Shown: in pieces, positions 1-8,542 of the stretch
How positions within the stretch are numbered: position 1 is the first letter of the stretch
How the letters are laid out: each line of letters opens with the position of its first letter
From: Euglena gracilis
Lineage: Eukaryota > Euglenida > Euglenophyceae > Euglenales
Direction of reading: 5' to 3'
Length of the DNA stretch: 64,000 bases
Assembly (NCBI GenBank): GCA_039621445.1
Contig: CP154957.1
Location: 18,300,906 to 18,364,905, forward strand
The notes under the pieces: generated by a model
The model's database searches: none
What the model saw: only the letters and a program-made list of their open reading frames with translations
What the model was told of the DNA's origin: nothing
Position numbers and translations under genes: made by a program

Positions 1-125
1 GTTAGTGTCTGTTGATTTACTAAAACCTATTTCGTCTGGGCCCGCACGCCTGTCTTGAAAATTCATTCGACCGATGCACCTGGCTTGAGTTTTGGCCGGT
101 TTTGTCATTTTTTTCAAGAAAACGT

Positions 126-345
126 ACGCCGTCTTGGAAATTGTTTTACACTAACACATCCCTGTCTTGGAAATCGTTTTACACTAACGGATCCCTGTCT
201 TGGAAATCGTTTTACACTAACGGTCGCCTGTCTTGGAAATCGTTTTACACTAACAAACGCCTGTCTTGGAAATCGGTTTACACTAACAAACGCCTGTCTT
301 GGAAATCGTTTTACACTAACAAACGCCTGTCTTGGAAATCGTTTG
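126..345 (+). repeat. 33 bp iteron array, left
   Basis: Six units plus a partial seventh of a 33 bp direct repeat with core CCTGTCTTGGAAATCGTTTT followed by ACACTAAC. Units differ mainly in the last four bases. Because 33 is divisible by three, all frames stay open and produce spurious repetitive ORFs. Confidence 0.95.
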
Positions 346-795
346 CTCTTTGATGATGGTGATATGTTCTTCTTGTCCTCGGTTTTTGTTCTTAATGGCT
401 AAACGGGCGAACCTTGTGGCGTTGGCTGGACTGAAACCTCCGCCCCTCCCCTGAGGAATTTGTTGCTGCGATCCGCAAAATTTCTGAGGGCGGTAAGCAG
501 GAGGCAGATGACCCGGTGAACGGCCCCTTGTTTGCTAAGAAAGAAACCAAGAGACTTTCCGGAGCGCAAGGCGTCCAACGATCCGGCATCCTACATTTTC
601 TGACTTTTGTCGATTTTTGTGCGGATACCATGCCCCCCCCCCTTTACTGTTCCCCCCCCCTTACTGTTCCCATTGGGGGGACGGGAACAGTACAGTGTCA
701 TAGCACTTTTTGTAAAGGATTCTTGGAACACAAGGCAAAAGGGGGATTTTTTTGGTCGGTTTTTGGTGCTTTCCATCCCACCAAAATCCAACCTA

Positions 796-2060
796 CAGCT
801 AACGCCCGTATTCTTGAGTCAAGAATGACAAAATCTTTGACATGAATTTAACTCAATTTTTGAAATTTTTTGACAAGATCTTTGGAATTTTTTGACAAAA
901 TTTTAGGAAGATTTTGACCAATTCCAGAAATATTTTGACAAAATTTTTGAAGCGTTCTGGACAAAATCTTTGATCCATTGTGGGCGCGATTTTTGGGCAT
1001 CCGCATTTTTCTGGGGGGGACATTTGTCACTGGTGGAATGGGAGGAAGAGTCACGTTCATTGTGCTACAGGATGTTAATCTTAAAATATACTACACCAAC
1101 AAAGAATGTGAAATGGTGGATGGAACTGATGAAAGTGGAATGCCTCCTCCCTCTTCTACAGATGCGCGGTCAAAAAGGGCCATTTTTAGGGACTCAAATC
1201 GACCGAAAGTGCCATTTCAAGCACTTTTTGGTAAAATTTGGTCAAAAATGCTAAACTTTTTCAGTGCGAAGCGCCGGAAAAAAATTTTTGACCTTTTGGG
1301 GGGGATGGTAAGTGAGGGGGAGCAATCCCTAGCTCCATTGACAATAAACAAATAGTTCCCCAAATGAGGAGAGTATGTGGGCAGGTACGCTCCAGGTATT
1401 TGCTTAAGGACCCGGGGGGGGGTACTGACTAGCCAATCGGCTAGACACTGGAAACAGTGGACTAGCAAGACCCTCCCCCGGGGGGGGGGGGGGGTCCGGG
1501 GTCCCCCGGACTGGAAAAATGAGGTTTTTAACAGGTTTTTGGCTGATTTTGTTCCAAAAAAAAACCCCCCAAAAATGGCCAAAAACGGGCATTTTTGGCC
1601 ATTTTGGGGGTCCCAAAAAAAATTCCGCCACTTCGCGCCGGTCACTGGAAAATTTTTTTCCACTAGCTAGCCCACCCCCCCGGGGGGGGGTCTGCTAGAA
1701 AACCCAATAGCCAAGTTTGGACTAGCTGCAGTCCAGCCCCCCCCGGGGGGGTACTGCAATCCCTTAAGCAAATGCCTGGTACGCTCAGACGAGGCATCCT
1801 GCGGGACAGACATTGGTCATACAATGACATGGAAATGCACCAAAAATTTGTCAAAAAGTCTCAAAGATTTTGTCAAATTTGTTTGAAAGATTTTGTCAAA
1901 ACATTTCAAAGATTTTGTCAAAGTATTTCAAAAATTGCGCACAGAAACGTCCAAAAACCTTGTCAAAACATTTCCTGAATACCGTCAAAATATTTCAAAA
2001 GCTTTGTCAAAACGTTTCAAGAATGTGTCAAAACGTTTCAAAAAATAGGGGCGCCGGCTG
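796..2060. mobile_element. Nested mariner-type non-autonomous element
   Basis: Bounded by TA at 794-795 and 2061-2062 with short inverted ends (CAGCTAACGCC / GGCGCCGGCTG). Both arms consist of many inverted copies of a TCAAAGATTTTGTCA-type motif (820-985 on one side, 1835-2040 on the other), giving a very long imperfect stem. Removing it leaves a sequence colinear with the 5640-5930 relative. No transposase ORF is visible. Confidence 0.75.
1392..1779. mobile_element. CTTAAGG-ended MITE nested in the preceding element
   Basis: The inverted ends are CCAGGTATTTGCTTAAGG and CCTTAAGCAAATGCCTGG. Internal palindromic CTAG-rich sequence and the block GGCCAAAAATGGCC-type hairpin match related copies at 35657-36050 and about 23500-23880. 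No ORF can be assigned. Confidence 0.8.
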
Positions 2061-3331
2061 TAATGCCAAAATGGATGTTGTGGAGGTGCAATTTTCAAGC
2101 ATGTAAACCAAAAAAGCTTCATTTTGGCATTTTAGGTGGCCTTTTGGCTCTAACTTGGTTGGTTCTTTCATGGCCCATGGGAACAGTAAGGGGGGGGGAG
2201 CTCGTCCCCCCCCCCTTACTGTTCCCCCCCCCTTACTGTTCCCATGGACCCAAAAGGGGGCCACGGGACGGGAACAGTAGGGGGGGGGGCATGGTAACGG
2301 GGTAAAGTATGACTCGTTGGACGAATATTTGCGAGGTTGGGCTCGTTGCACCACTTTTCTGGTGTATTTGTTTGACGATGAGGCTGACGTGGAAAGTTGC
2401 AAACAACAGCGGGCCACACAGAACTTCCCACTAAAAGAACTTTCTGCAGACTCCTAGCGAAGTTATGTGAACGGCATGATGAGGGCGTACAATGCAACGG
2501 CCCCAAAAATTGCCTTGGCTGCCTTCGTGGATCGTCAATTTCCGTTGCTGAATGAATTTGCTGCCCCGGTGCTCAAATGTGAAAGAGGGGTGCGTGCCAT
2601 GGAAGCAGCTCAACGAACGACACCAGGGATTTTGACAGAGGAGGAACTTCTGTCCCTCCGAACACGTTTTGACGCAAACAACGTTCTGCAGATGCAGCGG
2701 TGGAATTTGCTGATTTTTGGATTCAGGACGGGTTTGCGTGCCGAGGTTTTGAGTCGGCTGACCACAAAATCCCTGTTGTTGAGCCAAGTTGATGGGCAAA
2801 AAACTCTGTCGTTTGTTGTGGGCTCTATGAAAAACATGCCCGCCGACATGGCCCACGATGCCCACTTGTTCCGCCAAGTTATTGCCCCCTCCTCAGACCC
2901 CTCCGTTTGCGCCATTGCGGCGTTTGAAAGGCAGTGCGAGCTTTTGCGTGGAACCGCCAGTTCCGCCTCAGGCGAGAACGATTTTTTGTTCCGCATTATG
3001 ACTCTGTTTTCAAAGGCGCTTGGCAGCGGGCCAATTGGCGACGGGGTTTTCGGGGAGTGGCCGACTGGGTCTCCAAATGTTTGCAACGCAAGGTCACTTT
3101 CAAAGACGGCCCGACCTCCAATCAACCGCACTACCCCACCCCCTTTTTTGAAATTTACGCCCCCCCCCCCCGGTGCCAAACGGTTGACTGGGGGGGGGGG
3201 GGCGGGTAGTGGGTAGTCGGCTGACTACGCACTCTAATGAACCAACGGGTCAAAACCGCCTACTTTTAAGCCCCCCCCCTGAAAAAAACTTTTGTCCAAA
3301 TCAGGCCAGGAGACCTGCCATGACGCGGCTA

Positions 3332-3514
3332 ATCGTTTTACACCAACGATCGCCTGTCTTGGAAATGGTTTTACACTAACGGTCGCCTGTCCTGGAAATC
3401 GTTTTACACTAACAAACACCTGTCTTGGAAATCGTTTTACACTAACAAACACCTGTCTTGGAAATCGTTTTACACTAACGGTCGCCTGTCTTGGAAATCG
3501 TTTTACACTAACGG
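3332..3514 (+). repeat. 33 bp iteron array, right
   Basis: Five units plus a 5' partial of the same 33 bp repeat as 126-345, in the same (direct) orientation, ending 30 bases before the right inverted end. Confidence 0.95.
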
Positions 3515-3584
3515 ATTCAGCCTGAAATCTGCTACTGTCTGAAGAAATTCAAGACAGGCGTCGGGCCCAGGAAATAGGTTTTAA

Positions 3585-4342
3585 AGTTGAAGATGTTTTT
3601 CAGTGCTGTCTTTTCCACATTTTCTGTGCCGGACGGTTTCTTTGCTGCCTGACCAAGGAGGGTAGCATGGATGGGATCAACGGCAGGCCGCATGCTGTTG
3701 ATCACAATGGCGGTGCGGTGTGCCCAAGAAATCTGCCGTTTGGGGGGGTTTGGGGAGGGGCCGTTCCGAGATGTTGGCTGCCCGCTTGGCAAAAAGACAC
3801 TGCAGAGAAGGTGGGATGCTACAAAGCGGAATGCACAGAAACAAAATCGGAACAAAACCCGTATTCATCCTGAACACGGGTAACCCTGCGCCTGCCCTGT
3901 AAATTGTGGATGGGGGGTCCACAGATTTTGTTGAAAAATCGTGGACTCCTGCGCCTGCCCTGTATATCGTGGACCCCCCTTACCCTTATTCAGGTTGAAT
4001 ACGGGTGACCCCCCTAAATAACGAAAAAATCGCGTGTTTTCCTTGCGTGATGCATACCTAACGAAATACAGGGCAGGCGATTGGACCCCACATTCACTGT
4101 TACAGATATTTCGTGGATATAACCCTTATTCAGGCTGAATAAGGGTTATATGCACGAAATATGCATAGAAAAGTTAGTTCTTAATATGGGGAATTGAAAA
4201 AAGACAATGGGGTGAGTACACTTTGCACAAAAAAAATTTTCTTTCCAAAATCTCAGGGGCGGGCGCCCCCCTCCTAATGCCCACTTCTACACCTATGGGT
4301 GGGGGGGTCAATTTTGGTTGGTGGGACTGCAGAGTGGTAAAG
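3585..4342. other. Intergenic stretch with hairpins; one coding-like minus frame
   Basis: A minus-strand frame at 3532-3855 (107 codons) is free of stops and not obviously repetitive, but I do not recognise it and it overlaps the right inverted end of the upstream element. From 3860 to 4180 the sequence is paired palindromes (CCCTTATTCAG...CTGAATAAGGG and two TGCGCCTGCCCTGTA copies), typical of a decayed hairpin element. Confidence 0.35.
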
Positions 4343-4545
4343 TAACGTGACCCCCCCCTATTTGTCACCCCCCCCTAATAGTCGCCCCCCCTTGGGGGGC
4401 GACAATTATGGGGGGGTTACTCGTGGACCCATGGACATGTAGGGTAAATTGAGTAACCCCCCCCCTAATTGTCACCCCCCTCTAATAGTTGCCATGGGGG
4501 TCAAAACGCTCCCAGGGGGGTGCCATATAGGGGGGGGTCACGTTA
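4343..4545. mobile_element. Short TIR element with poly-C/poly-G ends
   Basis: Inverted ends TAACGTGACCCCCCCC and GGGGGGGGTCACGTTA include a terminal TA, consistent with TA target duplication. The interior is a set of CACCCCCCCTAATAGT palindromes. No coding sequence. Confidence 0.75.
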
Positions 4546-4660
4546 CCATGCATGAAAATCCTTTACTATAAGTGGAACCGGGGTTCAAACCCGTTTCCAC
4601 GTGGGAAAACAGGGGGCTCTGTAGGCGCCCCCCGTTTTCCCACGTGGAAAAGGGTTTGAA

Positions 4661-5168
4661 CCAGGGAATTTCTTAAGCCGGAGGGTACCCTACCCCCCGG
4701 GGGGGGTCCAGCCAGCCAGCAGCTCAAATCCAGCCAGCAGCCCAAATTCGGGCTGGGAGCCCCCCCCCCCGGGGGTCGAGTGAAATAAAGTCGGGTCCAG
4801 CCCGGCCGGAGGCCGGGCCAGCCGGCCGAAGGCCGGCCCAGCCGGCCGCAGGCCGGCCAGCCAACTGGGCTGTCCAGCTCACTTATCCCTGCATTTTTCC
4901 CCCTCATCACAGCCCCTCCATCACAGCCCCCCAGCCTTGATCTAGCTCCACCCATCAAAATGTCGAAAATGGCCAAAATGTGTTAGAAAATGTTGTTTTT
5001 CCTCGACCCAGCCCAGCCCAGCCCGCTCCAGCCCCGGACCCCCCCCCTCCCCCCACCCCCCCCCGGGGGGGGGGGGCGGGCCAGCCAGCAGCTCAAATCC
5101 AGCCAGCAGCCTTTTTGCCAGCCGGAGGCTGGACCCCCCCCCCGGGGGGTCCTTAAGAAATTCCCTGG
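4661..5168. mobile_element. CTTAAG-ended MITE, CCAGCAGCC-rich
   Basis: Ends CCAGGGAATTTCTTAAG and CTTAAGAAATTCCCTGG are perfect inverted repeats. Inside are inverted blocks of CAGCCAGCAGCTCAAATCC and GGCCGGCC-rich hairpins. It lies in the loop of a wider palindrome (GGTTTGAACCCCGGTTCC at 4570-4590 and 5168-5190). Relatives occur at about 35170-35605 and 38570-39020. Confidence 0.8.
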
Positions 5169-5390
5169 TTTGAACCCCGGTTCCAACCTAAAACCATTTC
5201 TCAAAGTCACGGGTTACCCTAAGTAGACAATTTTTTTAGCAAATGCGTACTTCGCTATTTTTGGCATTTTTAGTGTTCACGGGTGCACTTTGGGCGTTCA
5301 CGGGTTCCTCATGGGGTACCCATGAACGCCCAAAGGTGTTCACGGTTTCCCATTCGGAAACCGTTTAACGTTCACAGTTTCCAAGTGGTA

Positions 5391-6204
5391 AGGTTGCCCG
5401 ATTAATCGATCTTGAGGCTGTCGATCGATATTTGCCGATTAATTGGGGGGCCCGATCGATTAATCGATTAATGCTCTCCTTAATCAAATTGCCAAAAATG
5501 TGTGATAAACTCTATTTTTGGACCCAAAAGTTCTAAAATGGTTACACGTGACGTTGTATGTTAGGTCACGGTGGTCACATGTGACCTGTCAAAACTGACA
5601 CATTCCCACCGCGACCCCCCCCCGACCCCGCCCGCGACCCGTACACCCCCACAGTGTCAAGGCACTTTTTATGAAGGATTCCTGGAAGAGAGAGAGAGAG
5701 ATAAAAAGGGATTTTTTGGGGGGGTTGGTTTCAGGTGCTCTCATTCCTGTCAAACTCCAACGCCAAAGTGGATGCTTGGAGGTGCAATTTTCAAGCATGT
5801 GAATCAAAAAGGTTCGGTTTTTGGCATTTGGGGTGGCTTTTGGGGTCTAACTTGCTTGGTTAGTTGATGTGGGAACAGCAAGGGGGGGGGAGCTCGACCA
5901 CAGAATGAGAATAGTAAGGGGGGGACATGGTATCCCATGTTTGTTGACCCTTTCTGCCCCTGTGAAGGAGGAGGTGGACAAGTGACTGTTGAAAGAAATA
6001 GTGTTTCGCAAATGATCCATCTTCTGTGTTTGTTGCATGCCATTGTCAACGTCTTGAAGTCAAGCATGCGGACTTTTTCCATTGTGCAATGGGTGATTTA
6101 TAATGGAGGCGATTATTTTCGATTAATTGACCCCCCTGCCGATTGAATGATTAATCAGGGGGTGTCGATCGATTAATCGATTAATCGATTAATCGAAGCA
6201 ACCT
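5391..6204. mobile_element. TA-flanked ATCGATTAAT-palindrome element
   Basis: TA at 5389-5390 and 6205-6206, inverted ends AGGTTGC / GCAACCT, then many copies of the self-complementary GATTAATCGATTAATC motif at both sides (5400-5485, 6105-6195). The pre-insertion site joins two arms of another palindrome (GTTTCCAAGTGG / CAAGTGGGAAA). Relatives start at 17995 and end near 19055. It contains a family 1 MITE copy and no ORF of its own. Confidence 0.8.
5640..5930. repeat. Family 1 MITE copy without the nested insertion
   Basis: Colinear with 700-795 plus 2063-2290 (shared GGTGCAATTTTCAAGCATGT and CTAACTTG.TTGGTT blocks) and ending in GGGGGGGACATGGTA like its relatives. The left terminal repeat is eroded. 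It proves that 796-2060 is a later insertion. Confidence 0.75.
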
Positions 6205-6272
6205 TACAAGTGGGAAATCGTGAACGATTTTCAGTTAAAAAAAACATTACCAAAAATATACTCCCCACAGTC

Positions 6273-6823
6273 ATGAAGCGTGTTGTTAACCTGACGGAAG
6301 CTTAGATGCCCGAACCCCCCACCGTTAACGATTGTAACGAGTTTGAGGCGGTTTTGCGCACGACCATGTCTTTAGGAAGAGCAACTGTTGATGCCCTTGT
6401 GGGCTCTCTTCCAAACCGTGGTGATCAGAAGAGAAAAATTGCACCCAAGAACCACGCCGCATTGAAGGCTTTTTTGGAATACATGGACATGTGCAAGCAC
6501 GGCACAACTTATGTGGACGGTCGATGCTGCGGAACTTTACAGCAACAAGACGTGGAAACTTGTCTGAAGGCAAAGCGTGACAAGGCTGGAAAGAATGGCC
6601 GAATTCGCTCCATGCCGGTTGCGTCATTTAAGATAATGTGAACACGGTGGCACGGATCCACAAAGCTTTGTGTCCGACGCATGCCCTCATCGTGCCCACC
6701 TCGCAGAGGCAATTTCCACGTTTCAATGACTTCATGGCCCCTCTCATCACAACGATGCGGTCTCCCAGTCCTCCGCCGCCCGCGGAGCGGACGCGAACGC
6801 CAACCCCCCACCAGGACTTCTAA
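6273..6823 (+). pseudogene. Second tyrosine-recombinase relic, N-terminal half only
   Basis: From ATG 6273 (MKRVVNLTEA, then TAG) the frame continues to 6641 and shifts by one base into 6638-6823. It aligns with the first recombinase copy in three places: the N-terminal start (MAKRANL versus MKRVVNL), the helix ILHFLTFVDFC versus LKAFLEYMDMC, and RQFPLLNEFAAPVL versus RQFPRFNDFMAPLI. It has no insertion at the point where copy 1 carries one. The whole catalytic domain is absent: the similarity stops near 6760 and the frame ends in a proline-rich tail. Role inferred from the better copy: DNA-binding part of a YR transposase. Confidence 0.6.
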
Positions 6824-7084
6824 CACCACCTCCAGAAATTTCACCACCACCAGCTGAGTTTCCCAACTGGTGTGAGTGTCTGTTGTAACTGAACGTGTTC
6901 CGACTCCTGGAAACCAAGGAATGGCGCCCGGTCCCCCCTCCCCAAAAGTGTTCACGGTTTCCCGCAGGAAAACGTGAACGTTACACTATTTCCAACGGGG
7001 AAACATTTAACGTTCACGGGTACCTCATCAGGTACCTGTGAACGTTACACGATTTTCTCACTTCGGGTAACCCATGGCTGTTGG

Positions 7085-7405
7085 ACGGTTTTAAATGAAA
7101 GTGCTTTGCATCTTGAGGGGCAGAAAACTCCCCATCCAAGGTCCACCATCCGAGGTGGTGCAGGACATCATGCACGTGCAGTGTCACCGCCGCGCGGAGC
7201 TGTGGGTGGCCTCCTTCGACCTGGCAAAGTGCTATGACAGCCTGCCGTGGTGGGCGGTGTTCCGGGTGCTGCGGCGTGCCGGAGGACGTGGTGGCCACCT
7301 TCGCTGCGTTCTACCGGGACGTGCACAGGCGATTCCGCTACGGGACCGTCTTCGGCGAGCCATGGCAGGCCCACCCAGGGATTATTCCACTGTTTATTTT
7401 TTGTG
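7085..7405 (+). pseudogene. LINE-type reverse transcriptase fragment
   Basis: The frame at 7095 reads WVASFDLAKCYDSLPWWAV, matching the RT palm motif with its first catalytic Asp (FDLxKAYDSxP style of non-LTR elements). After a frame change near 7270 the next frame continues GVPEDVVATFAAFYRDV and FGEPWQAHPGI, the region just before the QG motif. The fragment ends near 7400, so the YADD box, endonuclease and 3' tail are missing. GC content is higher than in neighbouring DNA, suggesting a separate origin. It is certainly non-functional. Confidence 0.6.
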
Positions 7406-7446
7406 AGAAATGAAATCCCCCTGTGGATTTTGGCTCCCGAGGGGGG

Positions 7447-7688
7447 GCTTATGGGGGGTCGGCACGCCATGGCGAGCCGTCCGGCTAGGGGGGGGGGGGG
7501 TTTGGCGTGGCGAGGGGGTCCCGGATGGGGGGGGGGAGGGGTGCGCGGGGGTTTTCCAAGAAAATTTTCTTTAGCGCGGCTGACATGGCGTGGCGAGGGG
7601 GTCTGAAAAGGGGGGGAGGGGGGGGGTAAAATGGCGTGGCGAGGGGGTCGGTGAGGGGGGGGGAGGAGGGGTGTGCCGACCCCCCTAT
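7447..7688 (-). repeat. TGGCGAGGGGGTC-type dispersed repeat
   Basis: Four spaced copies of GGCGTGGCGAGGGGGTC and the block AAGAAAATTTTCTTTAGCGCGGC. The whole unit recurs in opposite orientation at 15895-16125. Confidence 0.85.
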
Positions 7689-7689
7689 G

Positions 7690-8285
7690 TGTGACATGAT
7701 GATGTCACCATGCCCCCCCCCCGATGATGTCCCCCCCCCGAGAGTGTCCTATGGCCGCCCTGTGGTTAAACCGGCGTTTGGGACGCCGGGTTCAGGATAG
7801 AACCGGCGTCCCCCCCCCCACGGGTTTTTCTGGACACCGGTTCTGTCCTAAAAAAAGGGGGTTAGGGGCGCCGTGATTTTAACCAATTTTCAATTAACCA
7901 TGGTTATTTGTCCCCCCCCCCACAAACGAACGATTAATTGGGGGGGTCACAAGCGATTAACCGTTTTTCGATTAATCATCCTACCTTGACAGCACCAAAA
8001 ATCACGACAAATTTTGACTCAGATTCTGGCTGGTCCGACGATTGCGAGCGTATGTCGGGCTGGGTCGTCAGGGTACCAAGTTACCCCTCGATCGAAAGCT
8101 CTACCCCTCGATCAACAGACGGCCAGCGGTGGTCATCAGATTTTTCCACGCTGCACGGTACTCTTAGGGTTGTGCCTACACTGGAAAAATTTTATTTATT
8201 TTATTTTACACTGGAAATATTTTTCAATTCAATTGAAAAAATTCATGAAAAATTTCAAAAAATTGAAAAATGTTTTGAAAAATAT
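7690..8285. other. Palindromic noncoding DNA
   Basis: Holds GGACGCCGGTTCTGTCCT-type hairpins (7770-7850), a CCAATTTTCAATTAACCATGG/GATTAACC palindrome (7875-7985) and AT-rich sequence to 8280. No gene seen. Confidence 0.5.
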
Positions 8286-8289
8286 GACA

Positions 8290-8413
8290 GCGTTACCATG
8301 CCCCCCCCCCTTACTGTTCCCGTCCCGTGGCCCCCTTTTGGGTCCATGGGAACAGTAAGGGGGGGGGAACAGTAAGGGGGGGGGGACAGCCCACCCCCCC
8401 CCCTTACTGTTCC
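8290..8413. repeat. Collapsed family 1 MITE termini
   Basis: TACCATGCCCCCCCCC then TTACTGTTCCC, followed immediately by inverted copies of the same terminal block; the unique interior is gone. It abuts the poly-A tract. Confidence 0.7.
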
Positions 8414-8421
8414 CATGGGAC

Positions 8422-8447
8422 AAAAAAAAAAAAAAAAAAAAACAAAA

Positions 8448-8538
<91 letters not shown>
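8422..8538 (+). repeat. Poly-A tract of about 117 bases
   Basis: Continuous A with only three C interruptions, starting one base after a GGGAC boundary. It could be the tail of a retroposed copy or a slippage product; no retroposon body is recognised upstream. Confidence 0.9.

Positions 8539-8539
<1 letters not shown>

Positions 8540-8542
<3 letters not shown>

Larger units (their letters stand above)
628..2294. mobile_element. TA-inserted MITE with C-tract TIRs (family 1), itself interrupted
   Basis: Flanked by TA at 626-627 and 2295-2296. The ends are inverted: CCATGCCCCCCCC then TTACTGTTCC on the left, GGAACAGTAGGGGGG then GCATGG on the right. Internal sequence (710-795 and 2063-2180) matches the copy at about 5640-5930, which lacks the nested insertion, so the parent is only a few hundred bases long. 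It interrupts the recombinase ORF and has no coding capacity of its own. Confidence 0.85.
395..3130 (+). pseudogene. Crypton-like tyrosine recombinase, interrupted and C-terminally truncated
   Basis: The ORF starts at ATG 395 (MAKRANLVALAGLK) and, after one frame change near 436, runs to 627. It is then split by the element at 628-2294 and resumes in frame at 2295 (KYDSLDEYLRGWARC) up to a TAG near 2457 and on through 2467-3100. Removing the insertion with one copy of the TA duplication restores the frame. The catalytic-domain start is recognisable as FGFRTGLRAEVLSRL near 2720-2765, which carries the first catalytic Arg of the YR family. A later stretch (VADWVSKCLQRKVTF, about 3060-3105) resembles the segment before the HxxR box. 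HxxR, the His/Trp and the nucleophilic Tyr are missing: the frame runs into C and G tracts at 3140-3210. The 6273-6823 copy shares the N-terminal half, which supports the gene model. Function: integration and excision of the host element. Confidence 0.7.
22..3584. mobile_element. Candidate tyrosine-recombinase transposon with inverted ends and flanking iterons
   Basis: The two ends (22-64 and 3544-3584) are imperfect inverted repeats of about 40 bp sharing AAAACCTATTTC, CTGGGCCCG and CGCCTGTCTTGA blocks. Just inside each end lies an array of 33 bp direct repeats, and between the arrays runs a broken tyrosine recombinase ORF. This combination of inverted termini, subterminal iterons and a YR gene suggests one mobile unit. 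Classic Cryptons lack terminal inverted repeats, so the architecture is not a textbook match. The window begins only 21 bases to the left, so the left flank and any target duplication cannot be compared. The right end also overlaps a coding-like minus ORF (3532-3855), so an inverted exon duplication is an alternative. Confidence 0.5.

Noticed and set aside
126-345. CRISPR-like array
   Set aside because: Units are contiguous 33 bp iterons with no unique spacers, in eukaryotic DNA with no cas genes.
55-402. 115-codon repetitive ORF
   Set aside because: Stays open only because the 33 bp iteron length is divisible by three.
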